NCBI GenBank assembly: GCA_015680685.1
Contig: MNCI01023457.1
Location: 305,775-369,774, forward strand
DNA length: 64,000 nucleotides
DNA from: Gnetum montanum
Taxonomy: Eukaryota; Streptophyta; Gnetopsida; Gnetales; Gnetaceae
Reading direction: 5' to 3'
Shown here one piece after another: positions 48,901 through 60,900 of the stretch (its first letter is position 1; the number at the start of each line of letters is the position of its first letter). The notes below the pieces were generated by a model. The model was not told where the DNA came from and searched no databases. It saw nothing but the letters and a program-made list of their open reading frames with translations. The position numbers and the translations under genes were made by a program.

Positions 48901-51900
48901 TGGCTGATGAGTAGCATGAGTTGCCGTGAGAGCTATAGGAGTTGGATCGGGAGGAGGAAGGTTATTGGCGACAATGGGCTTGTATTTCTTGGTTACATGA
49001 GGGGGATTGGAGCACATGTTTTTCTTTGCTACGGGCAAAGCATGAGTTGCAACAAAGAAAAATCTTCACTATATGTTTGAAGGAGAGATGGGGGAAGGGA
49101 CTAAACAAGGGACACATGTGGTTGAGGTGGTGTAGGCTTACTAGGAAAATATTTGGCGAGGTAGAGAAATGGAGAGAATTTTTGTTCCCATGTGGCGTGT
49201 TTTGAATGAGACTGAAAACCAAGCTATGATGCCGCCTTCCTCAGTTGGAGCTGGAAACTGCTATGAGGTCGATGTAGGCCAATAAGGCGCCAGGGTCGGA
49301 TGGGTGGCCCATTGAATTCTTTTAGGAATTTGATGACATTTTGGGGGAAAACCTATTAGACACCTTCAACAGCATGTTGCGTTGGCAACAAGTTGGAGCT
49401 CAATTGCTTATGGATTGTTCTTATTTCGAAGGTGCTGAATCCCTCTTTGCCAGTGCATTTCAGGCCTATTGAGGTCTGTAATACTCTTCTAAGATTGTTC
49501 TCCAAAATGATTGTTTACCATTTATCTCCGTTAATGGAGAAGCTGGTGGGAGAGCACCATGTAGGGTTTGTCAAAGGCTGTTTCCTGCAGGATCATGTTT
49601 TGCTATTTGAGGAAATTTTGCACTTGTTGCGGAGGTTTGGATTTGCTGGAATGTGTGTAAAGCTAGACATCACCAAGGGCTAGGACACAGTGAGTTGGGT
49701 TTGCTTTGAGAGAGGTTATGCTTTGTAAAGGGTTTGGATCTGAGTTTGTTAATCTTTGCATTCAACTGCAAAGTTTTGGTCGATATTCTTTTGACGTTGA
49801 CGGGAGATTGTGGGGTTTCAAGGTGCCGAAAAGAGGACTGTGGCAGGGAGACCTTCTATCACCTTTGCTTTTTATTTTAGTTATGGATGTGTTGTAGAGC
49901 TACTGCATTGTAGAGGGAATGCAAGGGCTGAACGTTGCTGGGGTCCATTGTCTCATTGCTCATTATGTTGATACAATTCTTTTTTCTAGAGCAGCTATTC
50001 CCTAGGCTGAGGCGCTTAAGAGAGCCTTGGAGTGGATGGAGTTGGAGCTGGGCCTCAAAATCAACAAAGGAAAGTCTGTAATACATTTAACTAACATGGT
50101 GGGGTCAGTGGATGGGAGGATTTTACAGATGTTGGGAATCTTGCCCATCTGGTTGCAGGGCTCCTATTTAGGGATGCCAATTTTCGACTAGCACCTTAAG
50201 AAAGCATAGATGGGGTTGGTTGAGAGACTGCGTGCAAAGATGAATCATTGGACTAATAGGTTTCACTAGAAATGGAAGATGCTGTTGGCTTTGACTGTGC
50301 TGATGGCAATGACAAGAGTTGTTGCTTCCATGGTTGTTTCACCTGTCGGGGTGATTCAAAAGATTGATCAGATCATACGGTAGTTTATTTGGTCTGGGGG
50401 CAAGGGTGGGAAGAAGCTCCACTTGGTGTCTTGGGAGACGATGGTGAGGCTGAAAACGGTTGGGGGAATCGGGTTGTTATCTTTTTGGGATGAGGTTAAG
50501 TTGGGCATGCAACACCTTGTGAACAAATTAATTGAGTAGGAGGAAGGGTAGATGCGGTGGGTGAGGCTACTGTGGCCGAAGTATCGTATGTGGGAGGTTG
50601 ACACTGGGGGATCACAGTTATGGAAAAATATTTGCAAGCATGTTAGGGAGATGCAAGAGAAGGCAATGCTGGGTAAACACCCTACAAAGTTGATTAAGGC
50701 AAGGCATCAATTGGTTGCTGGTTGGACTAATGTTTGGCATGGGCGGTTGCCCGAGAAGATTAAGGGTTTTGCATGGCTAATTGTGCATAAGGCATTGTCG
50801 GTGTGGGAACTTTTAAGAACACAAGGGATAAATATTAATACAAATTGCCCTCTTTGTTCAGCTGATATTGAGATGCTAGATTATTTTTTATATCGTTGCC
50901 ATTTTATGTAGGATCTTTGGCGGGTTGCGAGGCTTTTGCCTCCATTAAGGCCAAGTGGAGATTCTAAAGAGCTAGCCATGTTGTGGGTAGGATGGAAAAG
51001 TAAAAATAATTTGATTTTCCATGGGCAAAGGCTACCATTGCCGGATTCCATTGCCAAAGCTAGGTTAAATTTGTGGGCTGAAGCGGTGCATAGTACGGGG
51101 TGGGTGATGATTTACGAGTCGATAGTTTCTGAGTTTCAAGGGGATGCAGAGCTTTGGGAGTTGATTGTGAGAGCTGGATGGGATGAAATGCTTCAACGTA
51201 TTGAGGGGGAGCCTAGGTTGCCTGCTCAGTCTTTATTTGATGATTAGGTTGGTGATGAAACTATTTTGGGGAAGATGGATTCGGGTGACAGAGACGGTCT
51301 TTGCAGAGGTGTTGGGGATGCTAGCGGAGGGGGAACTCATTGTTTTGGCACTCCACAATCAAACATATGCTAATTTTTTTTTTGGGGTGTGGTTCCTCAG
51401 ATTGCAAGTGGGCACATACAATAGATGATGATGTCTTTGGTGTGGCAAAGTGCAGTGGTTTTGATTGACTGATATTTTGTGCTGTTGGGCTGCCCTCACA
51501 AGTTATTGGGAGTCCATTTTGCATTCTTGTGATGCTTGAAACATGGAATCAGGGTCAACATGCCTCGTTTCTTTTTTGGATTCTCTAAAGTGTAAGTGGT
51601 TGGGATGACATCTTGGGGTGATGTTGGCGCTATGGTGGTCTAGATTGATAGAGTTTCCTAGACAGCTAAGGTTGGAGCCCCAGCTAGTCTATTAGAGGAG
51701 GAGTAGGTAGGCTGTCTGGGGGGTTCAGATGCTCACTGCTGAGGAATAGGGAAAGGAAGGTGAAGGTTCAACGACTAGGGGTAATGGTTGGGATGAGAGG
51801 TTGGGGTCCTTGCGTAGGGTGGAGTGGGAGGGCTTCGTGCATCCTGCTGAGCTCAAGGAGCTGATCGATAAGGCTTGCCTACTTGTAGCCAAGCATGCAT

Positions 51901-54900
51901 GGGTTGAGGAGAGGGCTATGTGGGAGGCATGGTGTATGAGGAGGCAAGTAGAGATTCAAAGGGAAGCGGATCTCAAATGGGTTTAGGACCTACAACAATT
52001 GAGGGATCTTCAAGAGAGGCACATAGTAGAGTTGCTTTAGTTGATGGAGTCGCAATGGAAAAGGTAGGAGAGTATTGCGATGCCACAGGATTTGGGGGAG
52101 CAGATGCAGACTCTGCATGAAGGTTAGGCTATGGATGATTCCTAGAGACTTGCTTCGAAAAGAACGTTGGAGGTGTAGGGTTAGGCTTAGTTGTGTCTGG
52201 TTCAGGCAACTTTTGGTTGCTTGGTTGGGGTTTGGCCCTAGGGACGGTTTTGGGGATTGTGATATGTGGTGTTTGACACTTGGATTTCTAAGACTTGGTT
52301 AAAGGGTCATACTGGGCTTCAGGTAGGGGGGATGGTTGCGTTTGGGGGAACTTAGGGAGTGATTTGTTTAAGGTTGGGGTGGTATTTTTTGGGCTTCATG
52401 CCCTTGTACATATATAATTTTTTGAGTTAATATATCTCAACATTTTCTCACCAAAAAAGAAAAAAGAAAAAAGAATAAAAAAAGAAAAAGAAAGAAACAA
52501 TTATGATATACATAATTTTCTTGATTCATAGGTTAGGTTCCTTCCAATTGATTCATTGGTCAAGTTTCTTAGTAACATGTGTATATGTATATATTTAAAG
52601 GAATTATTCATACTAAGCAAACCATACATCTTTTTAGCCTTTGAGGCATAACATAAAGAATCTTTTTTTTCTTCTTTTCTTTCCAATTCTGATTGCTCAA
52701 TAATTAGCATTTGCATAGGAACTCTTAGATATAAGATATCCAAAACTTATATGAACACACTCCAAAGTATGTACATAAGATACCCACATTAATATATATA
52801 TATAGTTTACAAAGGGACATTCAAATCAGTTTAAGAAATCATCTCAATGCACATAGGTCATACAACACATGCCTAATCAAATCATAGCAACAACCTCACA
52901 TTAGTGTAACTCAGATTAATCACAAAGAATAACTGGGCATTCAACTAATCAACAACATATCATTCAGCCAATGCATACAAGAGGTGCTATTCATTATAAA
53001 AGGCATCAGCAAATCAACAACACTAAAATCCATCACAATTTTGAAATTGACAAATCAACACCCAATCATACAAATCATGACCATAAGCACATTAGTAACA
53101 GTCTAAATTCCATCATAAAATTATAGATAATTTTTCAGATCAACATTAACCACATACATCATCATAACAAAGTCGACTCACAAACATTACCACAAACATC
53201 AAGATGAAAACCCAAAGAAAGTGGATTGTTATAGCTTCAACCAAGTACACACACAAAAGCTTGCACACACACTCAAAATTGAAGGAAAGGTAGAGCTTTT
53301 TCATTCATTTCAACTATCTTGGCAAATTACAAAGAGAGAGGGCTCACCCCTATTTATACTTTTTTGTGGAGGATCTTGCCTGTGTTATCATGGACCTCTT
53401 ATGAAGGATTTTGGTCTCTTCATTACCTTTTTGAACATTATCTCTCAACCTAAAGTTCTATGACCCTTTTTTCAAAACATGCAATGTAAATAGCTCCTAA
53501 TACATGAAAGTAAAGATTTAACATGAAAACAAAGATTACCACTAAGTTTATTATACTCAACATAAAAGAGAGAGAGAAGTTCACGGAGGAATTGGAATCC
53601 ACGCATTAACACTATTTCCAACACATCCTTTTTTAGTTTGCAATGTGTGAGGATCATGGTATTTGAGTTCTTAGGGTCTCCCTTTCTTGCTTCTTCAACT
53701 TTTGTAATTCTAATTGTCTTCAAAATGTAGTCGATCTTGAATGCTTGTAGTGGCTTGGTAAGGAGGTTAGCCAATTGGTTTTGGCTTGACACGTACTTGG
53801 GCAAGATGTTACCCTCCTTCACTTCTTGCTTGATGAAGAGTACTTGATGTCAGCATGCTTTGATTTTTTGTGAAGGACATGCTCCTTGGAGAGTTGGATG
53901 GTTGATGTGTTGTCCACCATGAGCTTAATGGACAAAAAGATTTCAAAGTGCAATTGAGTGAAGAGTTTCTTTAGCCACAAGATGTGTTGGATGCAATCAA
54001 CCATAGCAAGAAATTCAGCCTCAAATGATGAAAAAACCACTACAGTTTGCTTTTTGCTGCTTCAATAAATGGGCTTGATTTTATGGAAGATGGTTGAGCT
54101 TGATGTTGACTTCCTCTCTTGTAGATCTTCTTCCCAATCCACATTACAAAAACAATAAAAATTGTCATCTCCTTCGATAAACTTGATGGTAGATGGTAGA
54201 CTTTGTGGTCCCTTTTACATATCTCAAGACATGCTTGAGTGCATTCATGTGACTAAGTCTAGGTTCTTGTATAAACCTTGAGAGGTATGATGTGGCAACT
54301 TCAATATTGGGAGTAAGAAAGAAACCTCAAGGATCCTATCATCCTTCTATAGAGAGAAGCTTCCTCCAATGGAATTTTATTGCTTGCAATTTGAGGTTTG
54401 GAGGGAGTAAATTTGTAGCTATCGTTGTATCTCTTAGGCCATACTTCTCTACGATTACTTCAACATATTTAGTTTGATGCATCTTCAATGCATCCTCCTC
54501 TTGCTCCACTAGGATTCCTAGGAAGTACATTATTTCTCCTAGATCCTTCATTTCAAATTCTTCCTTCATGTCTTTCCTAAAGTTTGAAATTAAAATTTTA
54601 GAACTTGATATCAAAATCCCAAAAGTCATCAACATATAATGAGAGCAAAATTACATTCATGCCTACTTGTTGAAGTAGAGAGTAGGCTCAAACATATAAC
54701 TTTTGTAGCCACTTTTGAGAAGAAAATCATTGATTCTATGAAACCAAGCTCTTGGAGGTTGCTTGAGTCCATAGAGTACCTTGTGGAGCTTGTACACGTT
54801 GTCTTCTTGGCCTTGGTTTTCAAACCCTTAAGGTTGGAGGATGTAGACTTCTTCAAGAATGCCATTTGGTACATTTTTGCCTTGAGATGAACAACAATGG

Positions 54901-57900
54901 AGATTATAAGCTTAATGGTTTCAAATGTTGCAACAAGGACAAAGATTTCTTCATAATCTATGTGCTTCTTTTGTTTTAAGCCCCTTGCTACAAACCTTGC
55001 CTTGTGTATGAAGATGTTACCTTTTTCATCAAATTTTGTTTTGAATACCCACTTGTTGTCAATTACCTTCTTGTTCTTTGGTTTGTCCATTAAGGATCAT
55101 GTTTTGTTCTTCATTCTGGAGTCATATCCTTTTTGCATAGCGTCTTTCCATGCTTTACTTTTTCAGGCCTTCTTCACAGTTAGTGGTTCATTTATTAGGG
55201 TTGAGTATGCAAACATTAGATTTGGCTTGGCTTCTTCTAAACCTTCTTTGAAGGTTAGTGTTGATGATGGGTGGTTTTTTCCCATCCATGACCTTGGCTC
55301 ATAGGGCTCCTTCTCCTTCCTATCTTCTTCTTGGCTGTAGAATAAGTCAAACTCTAAGGTTTACTCATCAAAGATCACACTTCTTGGTACATGTCATTTC
55401 TTTTTAAGTGGATCGAAGCATTTGTATCTACTTGTCTTGGAATCATATCCAAGAAAGACTTATTTCCTTTCCCTATTATCTAGCTTTCGCACAAGACAAT
55501 TGAGAATTATTAGATAGCATACACAACCAGACTTTGAGATGGGAGAGATTTGACACCTTGCCATACAACAATTGATAAAGTTTCTTTTCATCAATGGGAT
55601 AGATGATGAGCCTATTTAGTATGTATGTAGCCATGTGGGCTATGTTATTTAATAGGAATTAGGGAGAAAGACATGCTTCAACAAGTATCCACATATTTCT
55701 TGGATGACACTATTCGTCCTTTCAGCTACTCCATTGCTTTGTGACTCATATCCACATGTAGTTTGTTTGTTTGTTTATGTCATGGCTTTTACAGAATTCA
55801 TCAAAGTGTTTACTTAAGAGACTATCACTTGGAGTGATGTTAAGGTGCTTGTTTCTCAAGTTGTAAGACTTGGGTTCAAGCCTAGGCACAACCACTTGAA
55901 AGAAGTTAGGCTTTTGCTCATCCATTGACTCTCCTAGGACCTTGCCTTGGTAGGATGGAGGCATTGAGCCTCTAGTTGATGATCCTTTTGATCCAATTTT
56001 ATCAAAGCGTTCACTTACAAATTCAACTCCCTTGTCATTACTTATGGTTTTAATTTTTGAGGCAAGCCTATTTTCTACCAACTTCTTGAAATTTTAAAAA
56101 TGCCAAATACTTCATCTTTGGAGTGAAGGTGTAGGTCCAAGTGTACTTGGAAAAATCATCAACAATCATCAAAAAATATTTATCTCCATATGCAATGGTG
56201 GGTATTGGGCCCACAATATCCATGTGAAGTAGCTTCCATGTTTTTGCCCTCCTTTCACTTGTGCTTGTATGTGGAAGAGCCTTTTGCTTGCCTTTTTGAC
56301 ATGTGTCACATACTTCTTGAGGTGCTTCTTGAAATTTGTCTCCAATGGCTATTTGATTTTTGATGAGCTTAATGACATTGGATGGGAGGCATATTTACGC
56401 CTTGAATGCCACAATCTTGCCATGTCATTCTTGGATGATTCTTGACTTGAGATGACATGGTTGGAGTGCATTTCTCCAAAACAATAAATATGATTTTCTA
56501 GCATTGCAATCCTAGCTATTTGACCATGGACATTTGAGATGATGCATTAATCATTCTCAAAGACATGTTCCTGCATGTCTTTCCAAACTTGCCAATGCTT
56601 TCCATACTGTTGAGTTGCACATTGTTGCCCTTGTCATTAGCTCCAAAAACCCTCCTCAGAATTCCTTGACTGCCAATGTTGTTGATGCCCATTGCCTTAA
56701 TGTTGAGCATCAAAGCACCTCCACTGTTGAGGTTGGCTGTCCTCGTACCTTGCTTTGTTGCAACTTGGTAGCCGCCCTCTCCTCCCATTGCTTCCTAGAA
56801 TAGATCTGTTTTTTTTTTGAAAATTTTGGGAATATAGTAATTGCTAAGTATGTACAAGCATGGAGAAAATTGGGGGGATAGACCCCAAGACTACTATTTA
56901 TCAAAAATTGGGGTGATTGCCAACCCCCAAAGCATCGATCTGCTTACCTAGGTGGGTGCAAACTTGTCCTAACTACAACTAGTTCAACCAAAAGCATGTG
57001 CCTTGGACCCTTTGATACAAGATCCACGTATAAACAGAAAGATAAAAAAACCAACCTCCATCCCAACAGGGCTGACCACCAGAAAAAACGCAAGTAGAAA
57101 TAGACAACAAATTGGCAACCCACCCCTTAGAGATGCCTAGGTTGGTGTGCGCATTTATAGTTAGGTTAGTATTGTGAGTGGATGGTGTCAAGCAACGTAT
57201 GATGATCTTCAGTATCAACAAACGTGGCCGCTTGCTAAAAGATCTTAAAGGCCTCAACCTTGCATGTCCTAGTGGCTGCACTATCCTTGCTGTTGGGATG
57301 GAGCTTCGTAGATGCAAGGCAAACATGCCGACGAAGCTCCTCCCACGAAGAGTTACGATTGATATGCATCCCAACGCAGGGGCATTTTCGTTCCTGTAGC
57401 TAGGTGATCGTGTTCTGCTCATGTGCCTAGTCCAACTACTGTTGGAGTGCTTCATCCTTCCTTCGCTCAATTTCCCTTTGCGCTTTCGCCTCTTGTTCCA
57501 GCGTTTGCCGCCAGAGCTCCTCTTGTTGTACCTCCTTCATTTCTCTGCAAAGTTGATTTTCCATCGTGGCCCTGGCAGCCACGTTTTCTGCCTCCCTTTG
57601 TTGCCCAAGTGCATCAACCATTTCCCGATGTTGGAGTTCCAGCATTGCCAGTTGCGACTGAAAGGATTCCTCCCTAGCAGCCCATTTCACTTCTTAGACC
57701 CTTCATGAGAGTGGCCTCCTCCAAAGCTGCCTCAATTCTCTTGTGCAGGGCAGATGAACTCTCCCCAAGTGGAGTCTCTACCGTCTCCTATTTAGGATGC
57801 TGGGTTTCTTCTAGCGTCAACACCATGCAGCTTGGTACCTAGAACTGCCTTCATTTGCCTTCGTTTGCTATGGACAGAGTTGCAAGTCAAAACAACATCC

Positions 57901-60900
57901 CATGTCATAGGCGTTGGTCTCGCTACCCTCCACAAGGCAAGAATTAGACCCAAGTGTTGCCCCAGCTGACAATGCTGCAGAGATGCAAGAAAGAAACTAG
58001 GCATGTTCACCTGCTACTCGAACCACATGCATTTAAGCAGCATAAAGTGAACACCCTATAGTTTCCATGCATTCCAAGATTGAACAAAGAAACGTTCTAT
58101 CAATTCCATCGCTTGCTGCAATAGGGCAGGCATCATCAATTTAGGCACTTGACCACTTGCAGTTTGTGGCATTGGCTCGATGAAAAAAACCTCCACATCT
58201 TGCAATCTTCTGCTTGTTGAAAGCACCACCTCCCCAGAGGCTGGCACACCCAAAACTCTTGCTAGCGCTTCTTCATTGAGGTCTATCCTGACCCCATGAA
58301 AAGTGGTGTATGCATTTTGCCAATTGGTGAAAGTTTCGCTGTCTAATAGGGCAGGGTCTCCCACCAACAATGTGAGGGCCCATCCGACACATGTAATCAG
58401 GTCCCACAACTCCGACATTCCCTGAAACCGAGCACAAGAAGGTTTGAAGGTAGGAGTGGTGCCTGTGCTAATTGTCGCTTCTCTCCACAGCCACATGTGT
58501 GGATGGTGGTAAAGGCAACTGTCAAAATATAAGGTGATTCCATGCCCTCCACAAACACCACAGGATGGTAGTGGGCTTGGAGTCACTGTCAAATTTCATG
58601 GGCAAGGGGATTCCAATAGCGTGCCACATTTCTCTGCTGAAGAGACATTCAAGCACAAAGTGGTGCCACGTTTAGGTGCTTGATGAGAGGATGGACACCT
58701 ATAGTCAAGGTTGAAACCCCGTCTCCTTAACTCCACTCGCATGGGGAGGGTAGTGCGGTTGACTAACCATAAAAATACCTTTATCTTTTCCAGTAGTTGA
58801 CCTTGCCAAATTGGCATTCAATCAAGGATTGTTGGTTATTGATGTCTTATAATGAGGTAGTTTGGCGCCACAATTAAACCCAGCTGTTTCATGCTTTGAA
58901 TGTGATGGTAGAGCGATCTCCAAAGTAACAAGTCATGATGCTCCGCTGTCCATTGTTGATATTTGTTCTGCATAATGTGGACCCATTGTGTTTGATTTGC
59001 ATGCACCTTGGTGAGTCGGTGTACTAGCTGTTGGTGTCCCATTTTACCAAATTGACAAATTTGAGAATCCCCATCTTGCTTGCTTCCCTGGGCCACACCA
59101 TGGTGTCCTAGCACACCAAGTGAAGCTATTTCCCCCGTTTTCCCCGAGACCAGATAAAGTTGTGTATTTGGTGGTCCGGTTTGTTTCTAATTTCTTGGTG
59201 TGTGGGGTGCGGGGCGGGGGGTGTGGTGGTGGTGGTGGTTTTCACAGGGTGGGGGGTGTTGGGGAAGCAATAGAGGCCATGAACCGGTCGATGGTAGAAA
59301 GAACAGCTGTTGCTAGTAGAATCCTTCCTTTTCTTGTTAGGAAGCACGCCATCTAGTGCCTGATCCACTGCAATAGCCGTTGGAGCAGTTTGAGCCAGGC
59401 CCACTGTCAATTCCAGGCAAACATAGGAAACCCTAGAACAGATTTGTTAATGAATAACATTAGATATATTTTATGGTTCAAAGAAATCAAGTTTGTTAAT
59501 GAATAACATTAGATATATTTTATGGTTCAAAGAAATCAAGTTTGTTAATGAATAACATTAGATATATTTTATGGTTCAAAGAAATCAAGTTTGTTAATGA
59601 ATAACATTAGATATATTTTATGGTTCAAAGAAATCAAGTTTGTTAATGAATAACATTAGATATATTTTATGGTTCAAATAAATCAAGTTTGTTAATGAAT
59701 AACATTAGATATATTTTATGGTTCAAATAAATCAAGTTTGTTAATGAATAACATTAGATATATTTTATGGTTCAAAGAAATCAGAACTTGATTTGTAAAT
59801 AAGAAAAATGTAGATCTATACATTTTATTAGAGGAATCTTGAATAGATTTTTATTATTGCTATTTTTTTCATGATTGTCATCCAATTCAGAAAATTAGCA
59901 ATGGCTAAGCTGAAATCTGAATATGGTGTTTTGTGCCAGTTAGACATGATTCATTTTACTTAGCTTTTATTTTATTGGAATACCAAAGAATCAGAAATTA
60001 TGCTTGATGACCATTAGAATTTATTATAGAGTTTTGCTCAAACTTTATGTGGTTGTTGATTAGAAAATTAAAATGAATTTCTTAGCATAAGCAAAATCTA
60101 AGGTGGTACAGCTGATACAATATCTTTCCTAGCAGCTAGGGTGTATGTGATATTATATGTACTAAATATTAGAGTGTGTTGGCAACTTATTTGATATCAT
60201 TTTGCATGATGGTTTGTTTATTGTTGTTGCTTGTGGCTGCCTTAGTTCTAATGGTTTTTTCTTCTTTGCTGACAAAAGAGGGGGAGGAAGAAGGGAAGGG
60301 TTGTGGCTTTTGGGCCTTACCATTTCAAAACCCCATGCCAAAAAAACCAAAGGATCTCACCAAAACCCCACTTCAGAATCTAGCGCAGCTTCTTGTCATT
60401 AAATGAGTCTTGGTAGCCTGGTGCAGGGGCAACACACCCTTTTCTGGGCATGAATAGCATCCAGGCTGGCCATGTGATGTTCAGACGACACAGGATGGCC
60501 TTAATTCTAATGTTAAGAATTTGATTAATTTGATTTATGAATTATTATTTCATAAAGTTATTGTACTTGTTGGCCAGCCGTCTGTTTAAGCAAGACTATT
60601 AATGTGCAGTCTAATTTCTGATTTTCCTACCTGTTGAACCATGGATATTGTATAATTGGTTATGATATAGTGAGTACTGAATTGATCTGGAGATGTTTTT
60701 CTAAATTGCTATACTATTCTTGTATTTCAATTTGCAATATTTTAAGCTTACGAATAGTATGTTTTCTGTAGTTTGGCTCTTCATATGACTGATTATGTTG
60801 CTAAGGTGAATTAATTGAGTTAGTTGGCCTTTTGTTGAGCTAGACAGCTATGAATAATATGATTTCAAGTTTAGATATTTTGACAATTGTATTACACCTT

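Larger units (their letters stand above)
47480..52500 (+). mobile_element. L1-like LINE, copy 8, near full length
   Basis: Plus-strand copy: ORF1 remnant from about 47493, ORF2 from 47961, C-terminal extension (about 51.12-51.55 kb), coiled-coil zone (about 51.8-52.1 kb), family 3' end (gttaatatatctcaacattttctc) and an A-rich tail at about 52453-52500. Frames are broken, often by TAG in place of TGG. 5' limit approximate. Confidence 0.88.
53227..56793 (-). mobile_element. Copia LTR retrotransposon, 5' part missing
   Basis: Minus-strand element with one LTR (53227-53623) preceded by a purine tract (AAAAAAGGATG on the minus strand, 53624-53634). Going right: pol end (LANLLTKPLQAFKID), RNase H (SSFEAEFLAMVDCIQH, VDNTSTIQLSKEHVLHKKSK), reverse transcriptase (VIDNKWVFKTKFDEKG, ARFVARGLKQKKHIDYEEIF, FEMKDLGEIMYFLGILVEQE), and integrase (ISNDKGVEFVSERFDK; MDIVGPIPTIAYGDKYF). 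Gag, primer-binding site and the other LTR were not found. A SINE sits in the integrase. Many frame breaks. Confidence 0.88.
56811..59431 (-). mobile_element. L1-like LINE, copy 9, 5'-truncated
   Basis: A 2621-bp minus-strand copy. T-run at its left end and a target duplication with two mismatches: CCTAGAATAGATCTGTT at 56794-56810 and CCTAGAACAGATTTGTT at 59432-59448. From the right: RT connection piece (IHNFIWSRGKR, about 59.14 kb), zf-RVT (IWQGQLLEKIKVFLWLV, about 58.8 kb), extension domain (57.8-58.55 kb), coiled coil (57436-57690), family 3' end. Confidence 0.9.

Noticed and set aside
59442-59784. Regular array that could be mistaken for a CRISPR or coding repeat
   Set aside because: The 49-bp units are directly adjacent with no unique spacers, the unit length is not a multiple of three, and the context is a plant intron.
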